Positions 1-8,939 of a stretch of 64,000 bases of DNA are shown piece by piece; position 1 is the stretch's first letter, and each line of letters starts with the position of its first letter. The DNA lies in the NCBI RefSeq assembly GCF_000184705.1, contig NC_014831.1:1798001-1862000 (forward strand), in the 5' to 3' direction. The stretch is from Thermaerobacter marianensis DSM 12885 (GTDB taxonomy: Bacteria > Bacillota > Sulfobacillia > Thermaerobacterales > Thermaerobacteraceae). Under the pieces are notes generated by a model. The model saw only the letters and a list, made by a program, of their open reading frames with translations, was not told the DNA's origin and made no database searches. The position numbers were made by a program, and so were the translations under genes.

Positions 1-2
1 AC

Positions 3-629
3 CTTCTGCTGTTCGGCTGGCTATCGGGACTCGGCCTGACCCAGCTCTACAAGATCGTGCCCTTCCTGACCTGGCTGGAGAAGTTCGGGCCGCGCCTGGG
101 GCGGGGACCGGCGGTGCGGGTGCAGGATCTGGTCGACGAACCGCGGGCACAACCCTGGTTCTGGCTCTACTTCGGCGCCGTGGCCGTGGGAACGGCCGCG
201 GCCCTGGGCGGCTGGCAGGGCCCATGGCGAGTGGCCACCACTTTGACCCTGGCCGCCACCTGGGGCGTGAGCGTCGAACTCTGGCGCGCGCGTCACGCTG
301 AACCGAAGCCCTGGGCCGGTCCGGTGACCCCGCCCTGGTTGGGCGGGGCGGCGCGGGCGGGAACCACAAGGAGGGCGACCGGCATGGCCCAGAGCGGGCC
401 CGTCGGGAACGCGACCGGCGTGACCCTGCGGGCCGCGAGTGGGACGCCTCCCGCCCTGGCTCGACCCGTCCCGCCGGTTCGTCCGGCCAACGAACCGGAA
501 GCACCTTCGGCGCAGTCCGCACGCCGAGCCGCTGCGCCCGAGGCTGGCCATACGGACCCGCAGGGGGAACGGGACGCGGCGGCGATGGCGAAGGCCGGCA
601 CGACCCACGCCGGCCCTGCGGGGAGGTGA
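3..629 (+). CDS. C-terminal part of a polytopic COX1/NnrS-like membrane protein (partial)
   Basis: The reading frame is open from the window edge (first full codon at 3), so the real start lies to the left. The first visible residues include the stretch YKIVPFLTWLEKFGP, which resembles the end of haem-copper-oxidase subunit I-like proteins of Bacillota. A transmembrane helix follows around FWLYFGAVAVGTAAAL and another around VATTLTLAATWGVSV. The last ~90 residues are Ala/Pro/Arg-rich, look disordered and show no domain. The stop overlaps the GTG start of the next gene (GTGA), which suggests co-transcription. The family assignment rests on resemblance only; an NnrS-like role in nitric oxide handling is possible given the NnrS-like gene at 19 kb. 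Confidence 0.55.
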   Translation, partial: LLLFGWLSGLGLTQLYKIVPFLTWLEKFGPRLGRGPAVRVQDLVDEPRAQPWFWLYFGAVAVGTAAALGGWQGPWRVATTLTLAATWGVSVELWRARHAEPKPWAGPVTPPWLGGAARAGTTRRATGMAQSGPVGNATGVTLRAASGTPPALARPVPPVRPANEPEAPSAQSARRAAAPEAGHTDPQGERDAAAMAKAGTTHAGPAGR

Positions 630-952
630 GGACGGTGGCGGAGCCCCTCGTCACGGAAGAGGACATCCGCGAAGCGCTGATGGACGTGATCGACCCCGAG
701 CTGGGGTTCAACATCGTCGACCTCGGGCTGGTCTACGGCATCACCGTCGAGGACGGCAGGGTCGAAATCGTGATGACGACGACCACCCCGGGCTGCCCCG
801 CGACCCACTACCTCCAGGAGGGGACGCGGGAGCGGGCCCGGGCGGTGCCGGGCGTCAAGGACGTCGACGTCACCGTGGTCTGGTCGCCGCCGTGGACGCC
901 CGACATGATGAGCGACCGTGCGAAGCGGTTCTTCGGGCTGCTGGAGGGATGA
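626..952 (+). CDS. MIP18/DUF59 family metal-sulfur cluster assembly protein (PaaD/SufT-like)
   Basis: This 108-residue protein has the standard length for a stand-alone MIP18 (DUF59) domain. It begins ALMDVIDPELGFNIVDLGL, the usual start of the family, and contains the conserved T-x-P-G-C-P cysteine motif (TTPGCPATHY). Family members such as PaaD, SufT and the N-terminal domain of Mrp help assemble or deliver Fe-S clusters. The GTG start overlaps the upstream stop by four bases. A larger protein with a DUF59-like N-terminus and an Mrp ATPase domain lies at 10.2 kb, so this genome has both a free and a fused version. The client Fe-S protein cannot be told from the sequence. Confidence 0.9.
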   Translation: MRTVAEPLVTEEDIREALMDVIDPELGFNIVDLGLVYGITVEDGRVEIVMTTTTPGCPATHYLQEGTRERARAVPGVKDVDVTVVWSPPWTPDMMSDRAKRFFGLLEG

Positions 953-1056
953 GGGGCGACGCCGGCGCCGCAACGGCACTCCTTCTCTCCCCGACGGTCC
1001 CCTCCGATGGTGCGGTCAGCCGGCGGGTGGCCGCCGGTGCAAGGCCTACTCGTGCC

Positions 1057-1698
1057 TTAGGCGCGTTGAAGGGCGTACAGGCTATCCGCCGCCCGTGCCA
1101 TCGCCTCGTCGTGGGTTGCCACCACCACGGTCCGTCCCTGGCGCGCCAGGGACACCAGCAACTCGATGACCCGGGCCCGGTTCCGCTCGTCGAGGGAGGC
1201 TGTCGGCTCGTCGGCGAAGATCACGCGAGCGTCCTTGTAGAGGGCCCGGGCGACGCCGAGGCGCCGTTTCTCGCCGCCGCTCAACCGAACGGCCGGCTCC
1301 CGTTCCCTTCCCTCAAGCCCCGTCGCCGCCAGAACGGCTCGCAACCTCTCGGGATCGCCCGCCACCCGCCCCCTCAGGAGGCTCGCCCGCATGGTCACGT
1401 TGAAGGCGACCGACTCCTCTTCGATCACTCCGTAATCCTGCAGGATGAACGCGGCGTGGTCGCGCCAAAAGCGTCGCCGTTGCCGGGATCCCCATCCCGT
1501 GGCGTCGGTGCCGCCAACCCGCACCCGGCCGGCGGTGGGCCGGAGGAGAAGCCCCATCACGTTGAGCAGCGTGGTCTTCCCGGCCCCGCTGGGTCCCACC
1601 AGGGCCGTCACCGTCCCGGGCCGGCACGCCAGGCTGACCCGGTTGAGGATGGTCCGGCCGTCGATGACCACCGTCAATTGCTCCACCCCGATTTCCAA
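1057..1698 (-). CDS. ABC transporter ATP-binding protein, lactococcin 972 exporter type
   Basis: This is a single ABC ATPase domain of 213 residues. It has Walker A (GPSGAGKTTL), a Q-loop in FILQDYGVIEEESV, signature LSGGEKRRLGVARAL, Walker B VIFADEP and the switch histidine in VVVATHDEA. The 'QDYGVIEEESVAFN' Q-loop context is typical of the small ATPases paired with DUF1430 membrane proteins that export or give immunity to lactococcin-972-like bacteriocins. The likely start is TTG at 1698, about 10 bases after GGGAGGAG. It lies 18 bases downstream of the permease stop, so the two form an operon. It appears intact, but its partner carries a frameshift, so the complete transporter may not work. 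Confidence 0.87.
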   Translation of the reverse strand: MEIGVEQLTVVIDGRTILNRVSLACRPGTVTALVGPSGAGKTTLLNVMGLLLRPTAGRVRVGGTDATGWGSRQRRRFWRDHAAFILQDYGVIEEESVAFNVTMRASLLRGRVAGDPERLRAVLAATGLEGREREPAVRLSGGEKRRLGVARALYKDARVIFADEPTASLDERNRARVIELLVSLARQGRTVVVATHDEAMARAADSLYALQRA

Positions 1699-1716
1699 AC
1701 TGAATCCACTCCTCCC

Positions 1717-3734
1717 TCACAACCGCCGGAGGCCCACCCGGATGAACACCCAGCGCGCGGCGGCTCGGTGGAACCAGGGGAGCGCCAGAATGGCCGTCGC
1801 CGCGGCAGCGGCGGCATAGCCGGCGTCGGAGAAACTCGAGCCGAGGTCGGGGTTCCGGGCGGCCTGCACGAGCATCACCAGCACGGACAGGACCACCCCG
1901 GCCAGCCCCTCCCGCACCACCCGCGGGCGAACGACGGTCCACCATGACTGCCCCGCCAGGCGCAAGACGAAGTCCCGCCGCGCGTTGAGCACCGCCGTGA
2001 TGAAGGCTCCAATACCGGTGGACACGGCCAGGGCGACGGCCAGCGCCACCAGCGACCCCGCCCGCAGCGCGGCGAAGTACGCGGTGAACTGGGCCCTCAA
2101 GATTCCTTCCTCGGCGCTGTAACGGACCTGGATCCGGTCCTCCAGACCGTACTGGGCCACCAGGTCGCGGGTCGGTTCGAGGCCCGTGAAGAGGAGGTTC
2201 CTGGATGAAGCCAGCGAGGTGAGGAAGCTGTCGTTGAACAGGCGGTGGACTTCCGGTACCAGGACGATCAGTGCCTCGCCGGCGGCAGGGAAGACCAGCT
2301 CCCCGCCGATCCGGACGAAGGGCAACCTGCGGGTGCCCTCGTAGCGATAGAACGTCATCCCATCGGTGAAAGGATCCCAGCCGGCGGGGTGGCGCATCCA
2401 CACCGGCAGGCCGGCCTCAAGAAAGGCGCGGGCATCTGCGGGCACCTGTCCCGGTGACAGCCGAACCAGGCCTTCCGTCGTACCGGCACCTTCACCCTCG
2501 ACGCCGGTCCCAGACCTGTGCGACCACATCAAGTCCAACCAGCGCCGGTTGACCAGGACCAGATAGCGGTAGGGAGCGATGTCCTGCCCGTCCAGTCCCA
2601 GCGCATCGCGGGTCAGGACATACGACAGCGCCAGCGCGCCACGCCGTTCCGCATCCTGGACGATGCGGCCGACACCGGGCATGACGTCTTCGAACGCCCC
2701 GCCCGCGACGGCCGGGAACGTCAGAACCACCTGATCGGCCAGCGCATTCCACATCGCCTGCTCGGCCGCCGCGTCCCGGGCCGCCCTAAGGGCGGTAACC
2801 GCCGGACCGACGGCTCCCAGGACCAGCGCGAAGGTAGCGACCCGCAGCACCGTGGCGCCCGTTTGCAAGTTCTTGACCGCCGGCTCCCGCGCAGCCAGCA
2901 TGGCGGGGCTCGGCCACGAGGCGGAGGCCAGGACCAGGGCAAGTGTCATGGTCATCAGCATGACGGCCGTCTCGATGACGAGAAGGACCGTGGCGTAGTA
3001 CGGCACGAAGATCCAGCCGTGGGCCCCCCTACGTACGGGATGGCCACCACGTCGCATAGCACGGCCGCAGCAGCTAGGGGGAGCAGGAACCCGCCCAGGT
3101 CCTCGTACTGGGTGCGCCAGGTCGAGACCCCACCCAGCACCCGTAGAGCGCGCCCCCGTGCCTTCACCGCCAACCAATACAGGGCCAGCGACGCCATCAG
3201 GGCGACGCCGGACGTCACGGCCGTGCCGAACTCTCTCTGCCGGACCAGCCACTCCAGGATCGTGCGCACATTGTCGTCATTCCAGTGCTGGTCGACCCCG
3301 TGTTCATCCAACCAGGCCCGGAACGCGGCGAGGCCTGCCGTGTCGCCCGTCACGTAGTAAGTGCCGGTCGCCAGAGACGCGGCCAGGGCCTCAGGGCCCC
3401 GGACCCTGCCGTCCGGCTGGTTTCCGAAGCGCTGGATGGTTTCGGGCAAGGACGCCGCGCTCCCGACCGCGACGAAGACCTGTCCGGACCGGTCACCGTC
3501 CAGTTCGGGGACCAGCTTGACCAGCCCCAACCCGAGTCCGTCACTCAGTCGCCCCAACTGCCGGAAGGCTTCTTCATCCGATAGACCGGATCGGCTGCAG
3601 TCCAGACGGACCGATGCCCTGGCACCCAGCGCCTCGGGGAAGAAGCGGTCGTGAAGGTCGGTGATGATGACCGCCATCACGGCCAGCAAGGAGAACAACA
3701 GCGCGGCAACGAGAAAGACGATCCGCTTGTGCAC
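1717..3734 (-). pseudogene. DUF1430-type bacteriocin-associated ABC permease, frameshifted
   Basis: Two reading frames together give one DUF1430-like permease of about 670 residues, the usual length. The N-terminal part starts at GTG 3734 (HKRIVFLVAALLFSLL), eight bases after AAGGAGG, with one helix, a long extracytoplasmic domain and two helices up to CDVVAIPYVGG. The rest continues in another frame from HGWIFVPYYATVLLVIE, has a second extracytoplasmic domain and ends with three or four helices (for example SLVALAVALAVSTGIGAFI). The frame changes near a run of six C at about 3025-3032. A sequencing error at this homopolymer is possible; otherwise the gene is a pseudogene. The ATPase at 1057 follows directly. 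No bacteriocin precursor was found nearby. Confidence 0.8.
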
Positions 3735-3960
3735 CGTGGGGTCCTCCTTCGCCGGCCGCAGCAACGGCAGAGCAGGTTTCACCACAATGTGGTCCAACCC
3801 GTAGGTCTCGAACCAGCCGCCGCGTGCCGACACGCACCCACCGGCGGCGGCGAGGCGCTGTGCCTGCCCGCGCCGGGCCGTCCTGCCGTCCTATTTAGAA
3901 AACGAGGGAGGAGACGATGGGTTCCCGATCCGGCAGAGAGGGGCGCATCTGCGCAACGGG

Positions 3961-3988
3961 ACGCCCTCCCCGGGGCCGGGGAGGGCGT
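3961..3988. terminator. Perfect GC hairpin between divergent blocks
   Basis: The two arms are 13-base perfect inverted repeats (ACGCCCTCCCCGG and its complement) separated by two G. The hairpin sits downstream of the DUF2249 gene (ends 4089, minus strand) and upstream of the ABC permease gene. It lacks a T-run on the minus side, so termination is inferred from stem strength and position. No gene was found in 3735-4088; the short frames there have no recognisable protein. Confidence 0.6.
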
Positions 3989-4088
3989 ATTCCTGCTGTT
4001 CGAACACGGAGCCGAGTTCAAGGATCGCTTTTGAACGGGTATCGAGGTTGGCACTCGGACCGGCGCAAGATCTCTCTGTCCGCTCCGC

Positions 4089-4769
4089 TTACCGCTCCGA
4101 CCGCCAGAAGGTGACCCGCCACGCACCATCCGCCTGGCGCTCCGCCCGGTGCGCGAACCCCTTGCGCTTCATGACCCAATACAGGGGCACCGGCTCAAAG
4201 CCGACGATCAGCACGAAGGGCTGGCCCGGCTGGAGCCGCGCCACGTTGGCCATGATGTCCCGGAAGGGCTCCCGGCGTCGGGCGAAGTAGGGTCGGACGT
4301 CCATGACCAGCGGTTCGACCCCGGCCGGCCTCGCCTCCGCACCACCCGCCGTCTCGGCGACCTCCGACGCCGACCCGGGTTCCGGCGACCCCTCGCCCGC
4401 CGTTGCGCCCGGGACGGCGCCACCCCGGTGCCAGATGCGGATGACCACCGAGCCGTCGTCCTGGTCGGCCATGGCGTACTCGAAGCCCCGCTTCTCCAGG
4501 TGGGGCAGGAGGAACATGGGCCGGCGGTCGTTGCGGGCTTCCAGCACTTGTCCGGGCCGGAGCTGGTCCAGGGCCGATAGGATGCGCACCATGGGCTCGG
4601 GCGGCTGCAACCCGCGGTTGTCCAGGGTCAGGACCGGTTCCGCCGGAGCGGGCGGCAGCCACAAGCCCGTTTCGGCCCTCCCACCGGCCGCCGGCGAGCC
4701 ACCCGTGGCCGGTCCTGCGGCTTCGCCGGCGGGCCCCCGGCCGGCACCCTTTCCCTTGCGGAAGAACAT
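4089..4769 (-). CDS. DUF2249 protein with TusA-like plus DUF2249 domains
   Basis: This is a 227-residue soluble protein with two tandem SirA/TusA-fold units. The first (about residues 45-120) contains LTLDNRGLQPPEPMVRIL and GQVLEARNDRRPMFLLPHLE. The second, at the C-terminus, is a DUF2249 unit starting VMDVRPYFARRREPF and ending GAWRVTFWRSER. A Gly/Ala-rich linker joins them. The start chosen is ATG 4769 (FFRKGKGAG) with GAGGAGGTG upstream; a longer frame to 4841 exists but would overlap the regulatory palindrome at 4827-4842. DUF2249 proteins often occur in denitrification and NO-stress loci; their biochemistry is unclear. The palindrome upstream suggests control by the Crp-type protein at 18 kb. 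Confidence 0.85.
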   Translation of the reverse strand: MFFRKGKGAGRGPAGEAAGPATGGSPAAGGRAETGLWLPPAPAEPVLTLDNRGLQPPEPMVRILSALDQLRPGQVLEARNDRRPMFLLPHLEKRGFEYAMADQDDGSVVIRIWHRGGAVPGATAGEGSPEPGSASEVAETAGGAEARPAGVEPLVMDVRPYFARRREPFRDIMANVARLQPGQPFVLIVGFEPVPLYWVMKRKGFAHRAERQADGAWRVTFWRSER

Positions 4770-4826
4770 GCCCGCCACCTCCTCGTCTCCTCGCTGCCAT
4801 GGTGCCCAACCGGACGGCCCGCGGGC

Positions 4827-4842
4827 TGTGACGGTCATCACC
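4827..4842. promoter_or_regulatory. Crp/Fnr-type palindrome, site A
   Basis: TGTGA-CGGTCA-TCACC lies between the divergently read DUF2249 gene (start 4769) and the CopD-like pseudogene (start 4948). It has the same layout as sites at 10102 and 16655. It lies 58 bases upstream of the DUF2249 start. Confidence 0.65.
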
Positions 4843-4947
4843 TCCCAGCCCCTCCCGTCACCTGCCGCGCACGGTGACGCCCGGCACAGCCCGGCCAGCT
4901 CCCGTTGGGGCAGCGTAAAGGCGAAGGGAACCCGGAGGTGACGAGCG

Positions 4948-6122
4948 ATGCCGGTTCCCCCGCAGGCTGCTGATCCCCCGGTCCTGGCCGGCGATGCCGC
5001 TCTCGCGCCTGCAGGTGCCCCGGCTCCCGCTCCCGCCGGTAACGATGGTCTGCGGCCCCGGAGCAGGACGGCAAATCCTCCAACACACCCGTTCCCTGTG
5101 GATACGGAGACTGCCGATTCCCTGCTGGGGCGCTACGTGAACCGCTATCTCTTGCCGCGGGTGGCGCTGACGGTCATCAGCCTCGCCTCACTGATCGGTG
5201 TCTGCCTGGCCCTGCGGATGCAGGGCGTGCCGCCTTGGCTGGTCCTACCCCGCTGGTCGGGTTTGGCGGGCCTCGGCATTCTGGCCGGTGGGACCAGGTG
5301 GTGGTCCCGTTTCGTCGTGCCCCGCGACACCCAGCCTGCGCCGTCGCCCGGCTGGCCGCTGCCCAGGCCCGGCACTACCGGCCCCTGGCAGCTAATGGCC
5401 TGGTCGCGGCCCTGGTCGGCGGGGGCGCCTGGGCGGCCCGGATGGGTCCCGTGGCTGCCGCCCCCGGCTGGCTCGGGTTGCGGCTGCTGGTGATTGCCCT
5501 GCACGGCGCCGTGGTCGCCGCCACCCTGGCCCTGCTCAGCCGCCCTGACGAGGAAGCTCTGGAGGCCCGGCGCCAGGCCCTGGGGGTACTGGCCGCCGCC
5601 ACCGCCCTGCTTACCACCATGGCCCTGCTGGACGCCGCCCTAGCCTTTGGGGCCTACTGGCCGGCCTGGACCTTGCGCGTGCTTCACCTTGGAGCCTTCG
5701 GCCTCTGGCTGGGTGGGGCTGTGTGGAACATCTTCGTCGCCGTGCCCGCCGCCCGCGACGAGCTGGCCTTCGCCACCGTGGCCGCCTCGGCCAGCCAGCT
5801 GGAACGCTTCCGCAAGCGGGTCCGGGTCTTCCTGCCCCTGCTGTTCACCGGGATCGCCCAGGCGGCCGCCTAGGGGGGGTGGAACCCGCTGGCCTGGACG
5901 GCGAATGGGGTGGGACAGCTGGCGCTGGTCAAACTGGGGCTGGTGGCGACCCCGTTCGTCATCTTCATCACCTGCCCGCTCTGGCGCGCCTGCTCGCCCA
6001 TCAAGGGGATGTGCGATCTCGAGGAACTGGCCGGCCCGGCGGCCGGGGAGGAGGCGGGCCGCTCATCGCGTCGGCGTGACAACGCGAACCCCTGTCCAGG
6101 ACCGCAACGGCGGGGCCGGTAG
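4948..6122 (+). pseudogene. CopD-like polytopic membrane protein, broken by frameshift and amber stop
   Basis: A gene for a membrane protein of about eight helices can be followed across two frames. It starts at ATG 4948 after GGAGGTGACG, with helices RVALTVISLASLIGVCLAL and one more. The frame is lost at about 5330-5345 and resumes as CAVARLAAAQARHYRPLAAN, with five more helices, including the CopD-like LHLGAFGLWLGGAVWNIF. An in-frame TAG at 5871-5873 follows IAQAAA, after which the same frame continues WNPLAWTANGVGQLALVKLG through the last helix to 6122. CopD-like proteins are linked to copper uptake or redox functions. An intact shorter CopD-like gene lies at 16.1 kb. Two separate lesions make a pseudogene more likely than a sequencing error. 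Confidence 0.75.
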
Positions 6123-6159
6123 CCGCTGCGCCGGTCCGGCGGCTCGACCGGCGCGGCAC

Positions 6160-6364
6160 CGGGTGTGCCGGGTTCGTCCATGTGGAAGAAGCCCTGGCGA
6201 CTATGGCGCCCGGCGAGGTGCTTGAGCTCTTGAGCTCCGACCCCATCTCGTGGTGGTAACCTCCGGCCTGGCTGGAGGTCCACGCGTACCGGCTGCTGTT
6301 CCGGGAGCGGTTCCGCATCTGGCCTTGCCCGTATTTCCGGTTCCTCATCCAGCGCGGTGCGTAA
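6160..6364 (+). pseudogene. TusA/SirA-like sulfurtransferase remnant
   Basis: One frame reads HVEEALATMAPGEVLELLSS then DPISWW, an in-frame TAA, and WLEVHAYRLLFRERFRIW ending FRFLIQRGA. The pattern (helix of 'vEALAtmapGEVLEvlssDP', then a strand ending FxIQRG) is that of a TusA-fold protein. The CPxP start and its catalytic cysteine are not visible. The piece lies in a decayed stretch between the broken CopD-like gene and a Fur remnant. The left boundary is approximate. Confidence 0.5.
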
Positions 6365-6404
6365 GCACGAGCAGAGGCCGGGGGTCCGGGAAGATCTGAA
6401 CCGC

Positions 6405-6700
6405 CGGCGGTGCAGTGGGCCCGTTGAAGGCCAGGCGCGGGGTCCATCCCACGGCCGAGGAGGTGTACGCAACCCTGAAGCCATCATTGCCTACCCTGAG
6501 CCCGGCCACCACCCGCCGGGCGCTGTCGGTGCTGGTGTGACCTGCGCTGCCACCGCCTGCAGGACCTGACCCTGCCGGAACTGGATGAGGTCCTCCGCCA
6601 GGTTCGGGAGCAACCAGGCTTTTCTGATCACCGGCCATACCCTGATCCTGGAAGGTCTGTGCCGCCACTGCCGCGAAGGCGCGCCCCGGGCCCAGAAAGC
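6405..6700 (+). pseudogene. Fur/PerR-family regulator remnant
   Basis: Pieces of a ferric-uptake-type regulator occur in successive frames. LKARRGVHPTAEEVYATLKP followed by SLPTLSPATTRRALSVLV matches the winged-helix domain and ends at a TGA. CHRLQDLTLPELDEVLRQV resembles the dimerisation domain, and LITGHTLILEGLCRHCREG matches its end including the CxxC motif. At least two frame changes and missing sequence around the metal-binding histidines make it non-functional. From its end to 7054 nothing else is recognisable. No intact Fur gene was seen in the window. Confidence 0.6.
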
Positions 6701-7054
6701 CTCCGATCCCGGCAAACACCCCGCCGCAGGCCCGGACCACGAACCCCCTTGGCAGGGCGGCCGCCGGCGCGGGTCGCCATGTTTGGGGTGCGCCAGGTTG
6801 CCGGCCACCGCGTGCTGCTTTCCCGTTGCCTTCCTGTCGCCTGTGCCGCATAATGGCGCCGTGGAACACCTTTCCACCGGCACCACCCCGGGCACGGACG
6901 GCTTCCGCGGCCCGGTGCAGTGCGCGGTCGTCCGCGCCCCGGACGCACGCCAACCCCCTTCCGGGAGCGCGACACAAAACGGATCGGGCAGGAGTACCGT
7001 CAGGGGCTGACGCGCACCGTAATGCTGGGGGACTTCAGCGACAGGAGGGCTACG

Positions 7055-7609
7055 ATGGCACGCGACGTTTTCCCCGAAATTCACGAGCCTGCGCCCATAC
7101 GCTGGCTCCTGGCCCATCCCCGCGCGGGCTGGGTGTGGCTACTGCCCCGGCTCTGGCTGGGATGGCAGTGGTTGCAGGCCGCCCTTGGCAAGCTGGGTGA
7201 TCCGGCCTGGACAGGTCCCCAGGCCGGCGCGGCCCTCCAGGGTTTCATCCAGGGTGCCCTTCAGCGCGCTGAGGGCCCCCATCCCGAGGTGACGGGCTGG
7301 TACGCCCGCTTTCTCCGCGACGTGGTCTTGCCCAGCGCCGCCTCGTGGGCCAAGCTGGTCGCCTACGGGGAGCTACTGGTGGGCATCGCCCTGCTCGTCG
7401 GCATGCTCACCGGGATTGCGGCCTTTTTTGGGAGCTTCATGAACTTCAGCTTCATGCTGGCCGGAACGTCCAGCAGCAACCCGGTGATGTTCGCCGTCGC
7501 CACCGCCCTGGTGCTGGCCTGGCGGGTGGCGGGATGGATCGGCCTGGATCGCTGGCTGCTCCCCCTGCTCGGCACGCCGTGGGAGCCGGGGCGCGCCTTC
7601 CGGCGGTAG
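7055..7609 (+). CDS. DoxX-family membrane protein (DoxD/TQO small-subunit type)
   Basis: The 184-residue protein has an N-terminal amphipathic stretch, a helix at about 25-45 (WVWLLPRLWLGWQWLQAALG) and three more helices in the second half (for example LVAYGELLVGIALLVGML and FAVATALVLAWRVAGWI). The 'RLWLGWQWLQAALGKLGDP' opening and 'FMNFSFMLAGTSSSNPVMF' segment are typical of DoxX proteins of Bacillota and archaea. Relatives include the thiosulfate:quinone oxidoreductase subunit DoxD; many others have unknown roles. The start is ATG 7055 after ACAGGAGGG; a longer frame upstream lacks a ribosome site. It stands alone after the decayed region. Confidence 0.82.
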   Translation: MARDVFPEIHEPAPIRWLLAHPRAGWVWLLPRLWLGWQWLQAALGKLGDPAWTGPQAGAALQGFIQGALQRAEGPHPEVTGWYARFLRDVVLPSAASWAKLVAYGELLVGIALLVGMLTGIAAFFGSFMNFSFMLAGTSSSNPVMFAVATALVLAWRVAGWIGLDRWLLPLLGTPWEPGRAFRR

Positions 7610-7694
7610 TACCGACCACGACCGCGGTGTCCATGGACCGACGCGGACCCTTACCCTGCACGGTTACCGGGCATTAAACCGGAGGCTGGGCAGG

Positions 7695-8848
7695 TTGCTG
7701 TTCGTCGCGCTCCTCCTTGTTGCGTGCACATTGAGCGGGGCGCTCGGCATCGAAGCCTTGGGCGCTCGCCTCAGAATCAGGCGATCAGGCGCCTCGCCTA
7801 CGAACCGATCGGCCATCGCCCGCACTGGCCAAGGGTGTCCATCGTCGTGCCGGCCCACAACGAAGAAGCATCTCTGGAACCGGCCGTTCGCTCCCTCATG
7901 GCGCAGGACTACCCCGACCTCGAGATCGTGCTCGTGGACGACCGGTCCGAGGACCGCACGGGGGCGATCATGGACCGACTCGCCCGGCGGGATCCTCGGC
8001 TCCGGGTGATCCACGTCCGGGACCTCCCGCCTGGGTGGATGGGGAAGAACCACGCCATGTGGGTTGGTGCCCAAGCGGCCACGGGCGAGTGGTTCCTCTT
8101 CACCGACGCCGACGTCCACATGCACCCCGACACGGTCCGCCGCGCCGTGGAGTACGCCCTTCGCCACGGACTCGACCACCTCACCGTGGCGCCGCTTCTC
8201 ACGGTCCGAGGTCTGGTCCTCTCGGCCTGGGTCGGTCTCTTCACCCTGCTGTTCATCGCGTCGGAACGACCCCATCGCGTCCGGGACCCAAGATCCCGAC
8301 ACGGGGTCGGCATCGGTGCGTTCAACCTCATCCGACGGGAGGTGTACGACGCCATCGGCACCCATCGTGCCATCGCACTTCGTCCTGACGACGATCGGCA
8401 GCTGGGCCGGCGAGTGAAACGCCACGGTTACGCGCAGGAAATGCTGGTCGGCGGGGAATTGATTCGGGTCGCCTGGTACCGAACGGTGGGAGAGGCGCTC
8501 CGGGGCATGGAGAAACATGCGCTCGCAGGCATGGACTATCGGTGGACCAAGGCCGTCGCCGGGGTGGCTCTCGTAGCGCTGGCGACCTTGTTCCCCTGGG
8601 CGGCACTGTTCCTGGGCGACGCATGGATCGCGTGCTCTTCGGCCGGGGCGATCGTCGCCATCGCCGCGGGATACCTTCTCTCGAACCCCCCGCACTTGTG
8701 GCGTGGTCTCCTCGTCCTCCCCGTGGGGGCAGCGATGCTGGTCTACGGTCTGGCCCGCGCCCTCTTGCTGACGGCCATCCGGGGCGGCGTGCATTGGGGT
8801 AGCCGGTTCTTCTCCCTCGACCAATTGAAGCAGAACCGGTCCATGTGA
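7695..8848 (+). CDS. Family 2 glycosyltransferase (HpnB/CrtQ-like), probable frameshift near start
   Basis: The main frame encodes a GT2 domain beginning PRVSIVVPAHNEEASLEPAV, with the nucleotide-binding VLVDDRSEDRTG, the metal-binding DxD in FTDADVH and an acceptor-site RPDDDRQLGRRVKRHG. Three helices follow at the C-terminus, ending near 374 residues. This membrane-anchored layout matches transferases of the hopene-associated HpnB or carotenoid CrtQ type. The N-terminal anchor (LLFVALLLVACTLSGALGI) lies in a different frame starting at TTG 7695, ten bases after GGAGG, so a one-base shift at about 7770-7790 is needed to join them. Without it the protein would start at GTG 7724 and lack the anchor. 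The acceptor is unknown. Confidence 0.78.
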
Positions 8849-8939
8849 CGAACCGGGCCCCGGGCACTGGCTCCCGGGCCATCCCTGGGCCGTTGTGCGT
8901 GCCCGCGACCCGGTTCCCGACTTTGGAGAAGTCAATGGC

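Noticed and set aside
439-1947. Long plus-strand open frame of ~500 codons over the ABC genes
   Set aside because: Composition is Arg/Pro/Gly-rich, no domain or ribosome site; it is the opposite-strand shadow of the ATPase and permease genes.
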